Under the pieces are notes generated by a model. It saw nothing but the letters and a program-made list of their open reading frames with translations, was not told the DNA's origin and searched no databases. DNA of 64,000 bases, from the NCBI GenBank assembly GCA_011799875.1, contig CM022303.1, positions 548,035,368 through 548,099,367 on the forward strand. Direction: 5' to 3'. Made by a program: the position numbers and the translations under genes. This DNA is from Thinopyrum elongatum (taxonomy: Eukaryota > Streptophyta > Magnoliopsida > Poales > Poaceae). Each line of letters starts with the position of its first letter. The first letter of the stretch is position 1. Below, piece after piece: positions 22,993 through 33,422 of the stretch.

Positions 22993-24135
22993 ACGGTCGG
23001 GTGATCCTCCCGGGTCCAGCCAACCGGGCGATCTGACCAGTGCATGTACTTAGGCACGACCGGGACCACGGTGTTCACTTTATCACGAAGCCGGCACTCA
23101 CTGTGCTTGTCGCCGCCTTCGCTGGTGAAGACGATGTAGCAGGCGTTCGGGTTGGGGAAGGCCTCGTCACGCATGGCGCCAGCCGCCAGTGGTGGTGGTG
23201 GTGGAGGGGGCGGTGGCGGCTGCCCCACACCTGGCGCCGGAGGAGGGGTGGAGGGAGATCGCCCCTCATCAGGCGCTGAGTGATGGTGCACTACCGGAGC
23301 GTGTGCATGGACGGCCTCGCACCGCTGTGGTGCTTGCAGGGAGCGTCGAGTATCTGCCGGTTCGCTGGTGCTAGCCGCTGCCCTGCTCGGCAGGGGGCAC
23401 TTGCTCGGCCGCGGCGACGAGATGGCTATCATAGCAGGGAGCTGGCTGCTCACCCTTATGTTTGTTGCTGGGGTGGTTGTTCTGCTGGCGGCTGCTCTCA
23501 CCAGCCGTCTTGGAGGGCGGCGCCGGAAATGCCTTGCTGACGTCGTCCACCATGACTTGGACCTTCAAGGCGGCGTCGGCCTTGGCGTACTTGTCCGCCA
23601 TGGCCATGAGCGTGGCCATGGTGGTCGGCTCAGAGCGCAGAAGCTTGTGCTTGAGCAGGGTGCCGTCTCGGCACCCGTCCATGAAGTATTGGATGGCTTG
23701 GACTACATGGACCCCCTCGCAGCTGTTCCAGAGCTCGGTCCAGCGCGTGAGGTATTGGCGGCCAGTCTCCTCCGGCCCCTGGACGCACATGGCAAGATGG
23801 CGAGGCCGGCTAAGCCGCTTGTAGGTGCCGGTGAAGTTGCACACGAAGGCTTGCTCGAAGTCGAGCCAGGAGTTGATGCTGCCAGCCGGCAGGCTATTCA
23901 GCCACATCCGGGCTGAGCCCTGCAGCATGAGGGGGGCGTAGTGCATGTCCAGGTGCCGGTTGCCGCCCATGATGCCGGCAGCGGTGGTGTAGTGAGTGAG
24001 CCAGTCCTCCGGCTTGGCAGTTCCATTGTACTTGGGGGTATCGCGGGGGAGCGTGAACCCCTTGGTGAAAGGCTCGTCGCGGATGCACGCGCCAAAACAG
24101 CCTGGGCCAACTGCATCGTCTTCCTCTAGCTCAAG
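22993..24135 (-). pseudogene. Tat-lineage Gypsy gag (fragment)
   Basis: The open frame from 24135 to 23371 encodes retrotransposon gag: KYNGTAKPEDWLTHYTTAAG, LMLQGSARMWLNSLPAGSIN, FEQAFVCNFTGTYKR, QYLTRWTELWNSCEGVH. A Gly/Ser/Pro-rich tail follows. 23501-22993 continues in another phase with a poly-proline stretch and SEGGDKHSECRLRDKVNTVV. It belongs with the protease-RT at 11943-13315, from which it is separated by element E. Its 5' side is cut at 24136 by element D. Host gag proteins of this type package element RNA. Confidence 0.82.
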
Positions 24136-24848
24136 TGATGACCCACAAGTATAGGGGATCAATTGTAGTCCTTTCGATAAGTAAGAGTGTCAAACCCAAC
24201 GAGGAGCAGAAGGAATGACAAGCGGTTTTCAACAAGGTATTTTCTGCAAGCATTGAAATTATCGGTAACAGATAGTTTGGTAGTAAGATAATTCGTAATG
24301 GGTAACAAGTAACACGTGTAACAAAGGTGCATCAAGGTGGCCCAATCCTTTTTATAGCAAAGGATAAGCCTGGACGAACTCTTATATAAAGCAAAGCGCT
24401 CCCGAGGACACATGGGAATTATTGTCAAGCTAGTTTTCATCATGCTCATATGATCCGCGTTTGTTACTTTGATAATTTGATACGTGGGTGGACCGGTGCT
24501 TGGGTGCTGTACTTACTTGGACAAGCCTCCCACTTATGATTAACCCCTCTCGCAAGCATCCGCAACTACGAAAGAAGAATTAAGATAAATCTAACCATAG
24601 CATGAAACATGTGGATCCAAATCAGCCCCTTACGAAGCAACACATAAACTAGGGTTTAAGCTTCTGTCACTCTAGCAACCCATCATCTACTTATTACTTC
24701 CCAATGCCTTCCCTTGGCCCAAATCATGGTGAAGTTTCATGTAGTCGACGTTCACATAACACCACTAGAGGAAAAACAACATACATCTCATCAAAATATC
24801 GAATGAATACCAAATTCACATGATTACGTATAACGAGACTTCTCCCAT
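24136..24848 (-). repeat. 3' LTR of Gypsy element D, first part
   Basis: It begins TGATGACCCACAAGTATAGG, same family as element F. It runs collinear with 36323-37025 and stops at CTTCTCCCAT, where a Copia LTR starts. The second part resumes at 60785 after the duplication CCCAT (24844-24848 and 60785-60789). The preceding five bases TCAAG would be D's own left target duplication; its right end is beyond the window. Confidence 0.92.
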
Positions 24849-25253
24849 TGTTGGGAAACATTGCATGGGAAACAAATTTTTTCCTACACTCACCAAGATC
24901 AATCTAGGAGAGGAAAGATTGGATCTACATACCCTTGTAGATCGCTAAGCGGAAGCGTTAAGAAATGCGGTTGATGTAGTCGAATGTCTTCGCGATCCAA
25001 TCATGATCCGTCCATGAACTCCCAATCAAGTGCCAAATGGACGACACCTCCGAGTTTAGCACACGTGCGGCTCAGCGGCATCCTCTCCTTCTTGATCCAG
25101 CAAGCGAGAGATAGGGGGTAGATGAGATCGGGACCAACACGACGGTATGGTGATGGTGGTGGCAGCGAAATTCCGGCAGGGCTTCGCCAAGCGTGTACCG
25201 GTGAAACATGAGAGGAGTTCGGAGAGGTAACGGGCATGGGTCGAAGGGTGGCT
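24849..25253 (-). mobile_element. Copia solo LTR (BARE/Angela-like), first part
   Basis: It begins TGTTGGGAAACATTGCATGG and is collinear with 8823-9230 of the Copia 5' LTR. It is interrupted at 25254 by element G; the rest is 59439-60784. Together they give one LTR of about 1.75 kb, close to the 1741-bp intact LTR in this window. It has CCCAT on both sides and no internal domain, hence a solo LTR. Confidence 0.92.
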
Positions 25254-26832
25254 TGATACATCTCCAACATATCTATAATTTATGCTTGTTCCATGCTGTT
25301 ATATTATCATTCTTGGATGTTTTACAATCATTTTATAGCAACTTTATATCATTTTTTTGGGACTAACCTATTGACATAGTGCCCAGTGCCAGTTGCAGTT
25401 TTTTGCTTCGTAGAAAATCAATACCAAATGGAGTCCAAACGTAGTGAAACTTTTTGGAGATTTTTTCTGGACCAGAAGACACCTGATGGGCCAAAGAAGT
25501 ACCAGAGGGGGGCTTCAAGGGAGCACAACCCACCAGGGTTCGCTAGGAGGCCCAGGCGCGCCCAGGTGGGTTGTGCCCACCTCGGTGGCCTCCTGCACCA
25601 CCTCTTCGCCCTATAAATCCCCAAGTATTCCAGAAACCCTAGGGGAGTCGACGAAACACAATTCCAGCCACCGCAAGTTCCAGAACCATGAGATCCAATC
25701 TAGACACCATCACAAAGGGGTTCATCATCCTCATTGGTGCCTCTCCGATGATGTGTGAGTAGTTCATCATAGACCTATGGGTCCGTAGGCAGTAGCTAGA
25801 TGTCTTCCTCTCTCTCTTTTGATTCTCAATACAATGGTCTCTTGGAGATCTATTTGATGTAACTCCTTTTTGCGGTGTATTTGTTGGGATCCGATGAACT
25901 TTGAGTTTATGATCAGATCTATATCCATGAATATTATTTGATTCTTCTTTTGATCTCTTATATGCATGATTATTTATAGCCTCCTATTTCTTCTTAGAAT
26001 CTTTGGTTTAGTTAGGCCCACTAGATCGATTTTTCTTGCCATGGGAAGAGGTGCTTTGTGATGGGTTCGATCGTGCGGTGTTCTTTCCCAGTGACAGAAG
26101 GGGCAGCAAGACACGCATGTATCGTTGCTATTAAGGATAACAAGATGGGGGCTATTCCTACATGAATAGACCTCGTCTACATCATGTCATCGTTCTTATT
26201 GCATTACTCCATTTTTCCATGAACTTAATACACTAGATGCATGCTGGATAGCGGTCGATGTGTGGAGTTATAGTAGTAGATGCAGACAGGAGTCGGTCTA
26301 CTAATGTTGGACGTGATGCCTATATATTGATCATTGCCTTGGATATCGTCATAACTATTCGATTTTCTATCAATTGCCCAACAGTAATTTGTTTACCCAC
26401 CGTGTGCTATTTCTTGAGAGAAGCCACTAGTGAAATCTACGGCCCCCGGGTCTATTCTTTATCATATTTGCTTTTCGAGTATTATTTGCCACTTTTATTT
26501 TCAGATATATTATTCCAAAAACCCAAAAATATTTTTGCTTACTTTTTATTTCCATCTTTTATTTCGCGTTTTATCGAGATCTATTTATCCAATCTATCAC
26601 AATTTTTATCCCGTCAACTTGTGAATTTCTGGCGCCGTTACCCGAAAAGGGATTGACAGCCCCTTATAGGCGTCGGGTTGCAAGTATTTGTTATTTGTGT
26701 GCAAGTACCGTTTACATAGTGTTGTTTGGTTCTCCTACTGGATTGATACCTTGGTTTCATAACTGAGGGAAATACCTACCGTAGTTGTGCTGCATCATCC
26801 CTTCCTCTTTGGGGAAATACCGATGTAGTTCA
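25254..26832 (+). repeat. 5' LTR of element G
   Basis: It is collinear with 57858-59438 over its entire length, with scattered substitutions. The CCTATAAATCCCC at 25609 fits a TATA box for plus-strand transcription, with the same motif at 58212 in the 3' LTR. Confidence 0.9.
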
Positions 26833-26852
26833 AGCGACATCAAAAGGAATTT

Positions 26853-26872
26853 CCGGTGCCGTTGCTGGGGAG
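26853..26872 (+). other. Primer-binding site of element G, decayed
   Basis: CCGGTGCCGTTGCTGGGGAG aligns to the canonical TGGCGCCGTTGCCGGGGAG with several mismatches. It lies about 20 bp after the 5' LTR. Confidence 0.75.
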
Positions 26873-27059
26873 ACATCATCAACATCTATCAGGTTCCTAA
26901 TCACAAATCTCATCTCCTTGGAATTTACATTATTTTCCATTTGCCTCTCTTTTTCATCTCCCCACTTCACAAAAATGTGCCATTTTATTCGCCCTCTTTT
27001 TCGTTCATCGTTTTCTCGTCAGATCTGTTTTTGTTTGCAATCTTGTTTGCATAGTTACG

Positions 27060-28385
27060 ATGTCTCAAGAAAATACCAAATTGTGTGATTTTTCCAATAC
27101 CAATAATAATGATTTTATTAGCACTCCGATTGCTCCCCCCGCCACTAGTGCGGAATCTTGTGATATTAATGCCGCTTTGTTGAATCTTGTTATGAAAGAT
27201 CAATTTTCTGGTACTCCTAATGAGGATGCCGTGTCCCATCTTAACACGTTCATAGAATTGTGTAATATGCAAAAGAAAAAAGATGTGGACAATGATATTG
27301 TGAAGTTGAAATTATTTCCGTTCGCTTTCCGGGATCGTGCAAAATTTTGGTTTTATTCTTTGCCTCGCAATAGTATCGATTCTTGGGATAAGTGCAAAGA
27401 TGCTTTTATTACTAAGTATTTTCCGCCCATGAAAATTATTTCCCTTAGAACTTAGATCATGAATTTTAAGCAACTTGAGCTTGAACATGTTGCACAATCT
27501 TGGGAAAGGATGAAATTAATACTAAGAAATTGTCCTACGCATGGTTTAAATCTTTGGATGATCATACAAATTTTTTATGCGGGATTGAATTTTGTTTCTA
27601 GAAATCTTTTAGATTCCGCCGCAGGTGGTACTTTTATGGAAATTACTTTGGATGAAGCTACTAAATTACTTGATAATATTATGGCAAATTATTCACAATG
27701 GCATACCGAAAGAGCTCCTACCAGTAAAAGAGTTAATTCGGTTGAAGAAATTTCTACTTTGAGTGAAAAAGTTGATGCTCTTATGAAATTGGTTGCTAAT
27801 AAAAGTGCTCCTATTGATCTTAATGATGTGCCTTTGTCTACTTTGATTGAGCAAAATAGTGATCCCGTAGATGTGAATTTTGTCTCGCGAAACAATTTTA
27901 ATAACAATGCTTATAGAGGTAATTTTAATCCTAGGCCTTTCCCAGGAAATTCCTCTAATAATTATGGTAATTCCTTTGGTAATTATTCTTACAATAATAA
28001 TAGGAACACCTCTGATCTTGAGAATAATATTAAAGAATTTATCAATGCCCAAAAAGCTTTCAATACTACGATAGAAGAAAAATTGAATAAAATCGATGAT
28101 ATGTCTAGAAGCATTGATAGAATTTATCACGATGTAGAAAATCTCAAGTTGAAATTTTTTGTACCCAAGGTTGAAGAATCAATTAAAGCTTTATATGTTT
28201 CTATGGATGAAAGTAAGAAAAGAACCGCTATGCTTAGAGCTAAAAGAGAATTTTTAGAAAGAGCATTTTCTAGTGATTGCTTTCATAAAAATGATGAAGA
28301 TCTTAAAATGATTGGTGTTTCTTCTATTGCGGTCGGATCCACTAGAAATGATGAAGATCTTAAAATGATGAAGATCTTAAAATGA
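27060..28385 (+). pseudogene. Gag of element G, N-terminal and capsid part
   Basis: ATG at 27060 opens a gag frame (FSGTPNEDAVSHLNTFIELC, KLKLFPFAFRDRAKFWFYSL, CKDAFITKYFPPMKI). A single TAG at 27453-27455 interrupts it; the same frame continues to 28385 with AQSWERMKLILRNCPTHGLN, FYAGLNFVSRNLLDSAAGG, an Asn/Gly-rich tract and a charged C-terminal coiled-coil-like region. At about 28386 a LINE is inserted, and the ORF resumes at 30293. Capsid features are close to those of element E's gag, which suggests related families. The frame ends in near-identical repeats of GATGAAGATCTTAAAATG at 28293, 28351 and 28367. Confidence 0.82.
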
Positions 28386-30292
28386 TAGCGTGTATGGATC
28401 GAATGGATTTGTGGATTGCTTGCCACCTCGACGACGAAAATTGCACTGAATGGAGTGCCAGGGGAGATGATATACAATGCGTGTGGTCTCCGGCAGGGGG
28501 ACCCGATCTCCCCTATGCTTTTTATCCTATGCATGGAGCCGTTGCAGTCTCTATTCAAGAAGGCCACAGATCAAGGCATATTCGCCCTCCTGGCTCGAAC
28601 CGGAGTGCACAAGCGGCTGTCTATGTTCGCCGACGACGTAATGGTATTCTTCAAGCCCAAGGATTAGGAGATAAGTGCTTGCAGGGAGATCCTGGCACTG
28701 TTTGGGGCAGCCTTGGGCCTTGTGGTGAATCTATCCAAGAGCGCGACACTACCCATCCGATGCTCGACTGAGGAGATGGAGGCGGTGTGCACCTCTTTGG
28801 CCTACACGAGTGCATCGTTCCCGTGCAAGTACCTTGGCCTCCCGCTCACGATCAGGAAGGCCACTGCCGTGCAGTTCCAATACATGGTGGAGCATTTCGC
28901 TAGTCGCCTGCCCAACTGGAAGGCCACTACCTTACCCAAAAGTAGTCGGCTCATACTCATCCTCTCTGTGCTATGCACAATCCCCATACACGCTATGCTC
29001 GTGCTCCATATACCTCCGAGAACCCTGACCGCCCTGACAAAGATTTGTAGAGGGTTCCTGTGGTGTGGGAAGATGGAGACGCGGGGGGGGGGGGGGGGGC
29101 AACTGCGCCGTGGCATGGGACTCGGTATGCCGCCCTAGGTGGGCTGGCGGACTCAAAATACCAAACCTACGGTGGTTGAACACTGCGATGCTGGCCAGAT
29201 GGCCGTGGCTACAACATACTGATCAATCAAGACCCTGGGCTAAATTCAAGATTCCAGTGCCAGCGGAATCGATGGACCTCTTCCAGGCCGCGACTATAAC
29301 TAAGGTGGGAAACAGAGACGTGGCACTCTTTTGGGAGGACCGATGGATCAATGTCTACCGAATCCAGGAACTGGCGCCCATGCTCTATATGAAGGTAACA
29401 AGACAAGCTAGGTCCGCCCGCACGGTCTCAGAGGCACTTGCAAACCACTCTTGGGCATCTGACATTAGACCTGAGCTTATGACCGACATGCTCCGCCAAT
29501 TCCTCAACATATGGCAGTGAGTGGATGGGATAGCCCTGCAAACTGATACGCAGGACATGATTCAGTGGGCGTGGGAGAAGGATGGCATGTTTTTGGCGCG
29601 CTCGACATACGCGTCCAAGTTCTCTGGATTAGAGGTCGCGCCCACGGCGGAATTCACATGGAAGTCAAGGGCGCCCCTGCAGTGTCGCTTCTTCGCTTGG
29701 CTTGCCATCAAAAACAGGTGTTGGACCTCTGACCGTCTTGCTCGAAGGGGACTCCCCCACCAAAGCTTGTGTCCTTTGTGCGGCCAACATGACGAGACCA
29801 TCACCCACATCATGATTGGATGCGTCTTTGTGAGGGAGGTTTGGGAGAAGGTATGACTGGCCATGGGACAACCAGGAAGAGCTCCAATACCATCTGAGTC
29901 ACTACCAGAGTGGTGCATCAGGCAGGAGGAATTTGGGCAGCACCGGAAGCTGGTCAGGACGATTTGCATCATGGTCCTATGGGAACTGTGGACGCACCGC
30001 AACACCGTGGTTTTTGATGGAGCGACACCGTCTACATGGACGGTGCTAAAGAACATAGCAAACAAGGCGCGGGCATGGAAGCAGGCAGGACTACTGCGAG
30101 GGGAAGTCGAGGCGTTCTTTGTTGGCCTTGCATTGTGGGAGAGTAGCGAGTAGTCAACCATAGCGTGCTAGTGAGGTGGGGTGGCCCTCGAGCCACTTGT
30201 ACATAACATTGTATCATCAAAAGTGGAGGGTTTCTTCCCTTTTCTCCTTTAATATATGATACGCACACTCATGCGTATTCAAGATTTTTTTT
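28386..30292 (+). mobile_element. 5'-truncated LINE (L1-type non-LTR element)
   Basis: The last 1.9 kb of a LINE ORF2: reverse transcriptase (CGLRQGDPISPMLFILCMEP, then SMFADDVMVFFKPKD with the FADD catalytic motif) in frame from 28416. A stop lies at 28668. It continues (LVVNLSKSATLPIR, FPCKYLGLPLTI) to a run of 17 G at 29083-29099, where reading shifts frame (WAGGLKIPNLRWLNTAMLAR). Stops at 29518-29520 and 29857 separate the zf-RVT domain (WKSRAPLQCRFFAWLAIKNR, LCPLCGQHDETITHIMIGC) and the C-terminus ending at 30153. The 3' end is near 30292 after a short hairpin and a T-rich stretch. It interrupts element G's gag-protease ORF. Target duplication is not clearly resolved. Confidence 0.85.
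30259..30278 (+). other. Stem-loop near the LINE 3' end
   Basis: ATACGCA (30259-30265) pairs with TGCGTAT (30272-30278) around a 6-base loop CACTCA, just before the end of the LINE. Some plant LINEs have a conserved 3' hairpin recognised by the RT; this placement fits that model. It is inference from position and pairing only. Confidence 0.6.
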
Positions 30293-31083
30293 AAATTGAT
30301 GATAAAGGGACTAAAGAAGAGTCAACTTTAGCTAGAAGGTGCCCCGGTAATTCGGAGGGTGAAAATCTTGATAAGAAAATTGATAAAAGTGGGTTTGGAG
30401 AGGTCAAAACTTTAACTAGTGATGTCCCCACTCTTTTGGATTACAAAGATTTTAATTATGATAATTGTTCTTTGATTGATTGTATTTCTTTGTTGCAATC
30501 TATGATAAATTCACCCCATTCTTATGAACAAAATAAAGCTTTTACTAAATGTATCGTAGATGCCATGATGAAACCTTTAGAAGAAAAGTTGGAATTAGAG
30601 ATCTCAATTCCTAGAAAATTACACGATGAATGGGAACCTACTATCAAAGTCAAGATTAAAAATTATGAGTGTTTTGCTTTATGTGATTTGGGTGCTAGTG
30701 TTTCCACAATTCCGAAATCTTTATGTGATGTGCTTGGTCTTACCGATATTGAAGAATGTTCTCTTAATTTGCACTTGGAGGATTCTACTATTAAAAATCC
30801 TATGGGAAGAATTAATGATTTTATTATTCTTGCAAATAGGAATTATGTGCCCATAGATTTTATTGTTCTTGATATTGATTGCAATCCGTCTTGTCCAATT
30901 ATACTTGGTAGACCGTTTTTACGCACTATAGGTGCCGTGATTGACATGAAAGAAGGGAATATTAAATTTCAGTTTCCATTAAGAAAGGGTGTGGAACACT
31001 TCCCTAGAACAAGAATTATGCCACCATATGAATCAATCATGAGGGCATCCAATGGATCTAAAACTAAAGATGACAATACTTGA
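30293..31083 (+). pseudogene. Gag-protease C-terminus of element G
   Basis: The frame resumes after the LINE (DDKGTKEESTLARRCPG, SGFGEVKTLTSDVPTLLDYK). It contains a retroviral-type aspartic protease: YECFALCDLGASVSTIPKSL (DLGAS active site), then CPIILGRPFLRTIGAVIDM, with the ILGRPFL flap/second conserved block. It ends at TGA 31081-31083. This segment is itself open; the full ORF is inactivated by the upstream TAG and by the LINE. Confidence 0.83.
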
Positions 31084-32665
31084 ATCTACGCATTATGCCT
31101 AGTTAGGGGCATAAAACGATAGCGCTTGTTGGGAGGCAACCCAATGAATAAATTTTATTTTTGCCTTTTTCTTTCTGTTTTTAAGTGTTTGCACAATTAT
31201 GCTACTGTTATGATTGTGTTTTTTATGTTTTAATTAGTTTTTGTGCCAAGTAAAGCCTTTGGGATTATGTTGGGTGATAGTTGATTTGATCTTGTTGGAA
31301 AACAGAAACTTTTGCGTCCAGTAACATAGTTTTTGAAAATCACAGAAGTGACGAAAAATTCTGAATATTTTACACAAGATTGATATACAAATTGCCTACG
31401 TTGTCCTAATTTTTCAGAATTTTTGGAGTTACAGAAGTATACGAAGTTTTCAGATTGCTACAGATTGTTCTATTTTTGACAGATTCTATTTTCTTTGCAT
31501 TGTGTGCTTATTTTGATGAATCTATGGTTTGTATCGGGGGGTATAAGCCATGGTAAAGTTAGAATACAGTAGGTATAATGCAAAAATAAAATATGAATGG
31601 GTTTGCCACAGTACTTAGAGTAGTGATTTGCGTTCTTATACTAATGGATCTCACGAAGGTTTTGTTGAGTTTTGTGTGATTGAAGTTTTCAAGTTTTGGG
31701 TGAGATCACGATGAATGAAGGAATAAGGAGTGAAAAGAGCCTAAGCTTGGGGATGCCCCATGGCACCCCAAGTTATTATTCAAGGAGAACCAAGCAACTA
31801 AGCTTGGGGATGCCCCGGAAGGCATCCCCTCTATCTTCTAACGACCATCGGTATTTTACTTGGAGCTATATTGTTATTCGTCAGATATCATGAGTTTTGC
31901 TTGGAGCGTCTTGTATTATATGAGTCTTTTCTTGTTTTGCTTTTTAGTTTGTGTCATCTATCCTTGCTGGACACACCTATTTGAGAGAGCCAAAATTATG
32001 CTATGATTTGTTAGAATTGCTCTATGTGCTTCACTTAAATTTTTTGAGCTATGGAACTACTCTAGTGCTTCACTTATATCTTTTTTAGCACGATGTGCTT
32101 TAATATTTTTGAAGAAATGCTCTCATGTTTCACTTAGATTTATTTTAGAGTTAGTAAATTTTTGAAGAAATTCTCTCATGCTTCACTTATATTATTTTGA
32201 GAGATGAAACAAATTTTATGCTCATGTTCTTCACTTAAATTTGTTTGAGCTTATCAAAAGCAACATATGAAATTAGTCCCAAAGTGATAGATATTCAAGA
32301 GGGATATAATAAAAACTTTCATGAAGATCATTGGACAAAATAAACTTGATTCCTTGTAATAGTTTTGCGATATGATGATAGTGATATGTGAGGCATGTTG
32401 GTGAGTAATTATGCTTTAGTAAGAATATTGGTGTTAAGGTTTGTGATTCCCTATGCAAGCACGAAAGTCAATAGTTGTGCAATGAAATTACATCTTACTT
32501 ATGGTGCATTATTCGGTGTTTGTTATGCTTAATGCTCGCTTATGTGATTTTTCGTTTCTTGGTCGGTTGCTTCTCAATCTATTTGCTAGCCTCCACTTGT
32601 ACTAAGTAGAAATACTACTTGTGCATCCAAAATCCTTAAACCCAGTTTTGCCATATGAGTCCACC
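31084..32665 (+). other. 3' non-coding region of element G with internal PPT-like motifs
   Basis: Directly after the stop is GATAGCGCTTGTTGGGAGGC, a motif I associate with this part of large Triticeae Gypsy elements. The terminal polypurine motif AAGCTTGGGGATGC occurs twice internally, at 31743-31756 and 31800-31813, each followed by CCCC and an inverted GGCACCCC/GGCATCCCC that could fold into a hairpin. A degenerate repeat of TCTCATGCTTCACTTA spans about 32018-32250. No credible gene is seen. The region is cut at 32665 by the CACTA and resumes at 56945. Confidence 0.75.
32018..32250. repeat. Degenerate tandem repeat in element G
   Basis: About six diverged copies carry the core GCTTCACTTA(T/A)AT followed by a T-rich stretch and GAG(C/A). 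Unit length varies from roughly 30 to 60 bp. Confidence 0.6.
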
Positions 32666-33092
32666 CACTACTGCAGGATGCTGCTAACGCGACACTATGA
32701 TCAGAGACCCTTCGATGAAACTGTGTGCGATGCAATAATCACAAACGGTGATGTAAAAAAACCATCAAAAAAGATGCAAAACGTTTGCGATGACGGATGC
32801 ATCAAACACAGTTCAGAATTTAGTTGCGTGTGCAATGAGGGGCATACGGTTCACTTCAATGAACTGTTTGCGATGAGGCAGAAGAACAGAAATGGGAAGC
32901 CAGATGAAGGTGTGTGCGATATACGGCATACGGTTCACTCGGATGAACTGTTTGTGATTAGGCGGAACAAAAGAAACGGTCAGCCAGATCAAGGTGTGTG
33001 TGATAGAGGGCAAACAGTTCACTCGGATGAACTGTTTGCGTTGAGCCAAGATAACAGAAACGGTTCAATATAACAAGATGTGTGTGATACGC
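32666..33092. repeat. CACTA left terminal inverted repeat and subterminal repeats
   Basis: After the terminal CACTACTGCAG, variants of GTGTGCGATG recur, with later spacings alternating 38 and 46 bp (TGCGA-type cores at about 32869, 32915, 32953, 32999, 33037, 33083). This makes an 84-bp composite unit repeated about three times. Each unit contains a palindrome-like GGTTCACTCGGATGAACT and an AACGGT. Subterminal repeats of this kind are where CACTA TNPA-type proteins bind in En/Spm; binding here is inferred. Confidence 0.8.
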
Positions 33093-33257
33093 GGCAAACA
33101 GGTCTGTAATCAGAAATGTGTGCGGAGACCAATAATAACATAGACGATTGTTGCTAATAAGACGTGTGTGTTGTGCGTTGGGATTGCATACAAAACAACA
33201 ACATATATATATACACACACTTATAAGGACATGGTTTCATAACCAAATTAAACATCC

Positions 33258-33383
33258 AATTACATAGGTGGCTACTACACACATGACGTTTGCACACACC
33301 AAAGTAAACTATTACATCATAATTACATAGGTGGCTACTACACACATGACATTTCCACACACCAAAGTCAACTATATATTACA
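33258..33383. repeat. Two 63-bp tandem repeats
   Basis: 33258-33320 and 33321-33383 are near-identical (AATTACATAGGTGGCTACTA start; ACATGACGTTT versus ACATGACATTT). They lie just 3' of the exonuclease-like pseudogene. Confidence 0.9.
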
Positions 33384-33422
33384 TGCATAATTAACTAGGA
33401 TAAACGATCATCTGATCATCAT

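Noticed and set aside
22920..23501. 193-codon ORF with long poly-proline as a separate gene
   Set aside because: Its last ~24 codons run into a Gypsy LTR; the rest is the tail of the Tat-type gag region in a shifted phase.
27693..28130. 145-codon minus-strand open frame
   Set aside because: Antisense to the Asn-rich part of element G gag; low-complexity Ile/Arg composition is the mirror of AAT/AAT-rich codons.
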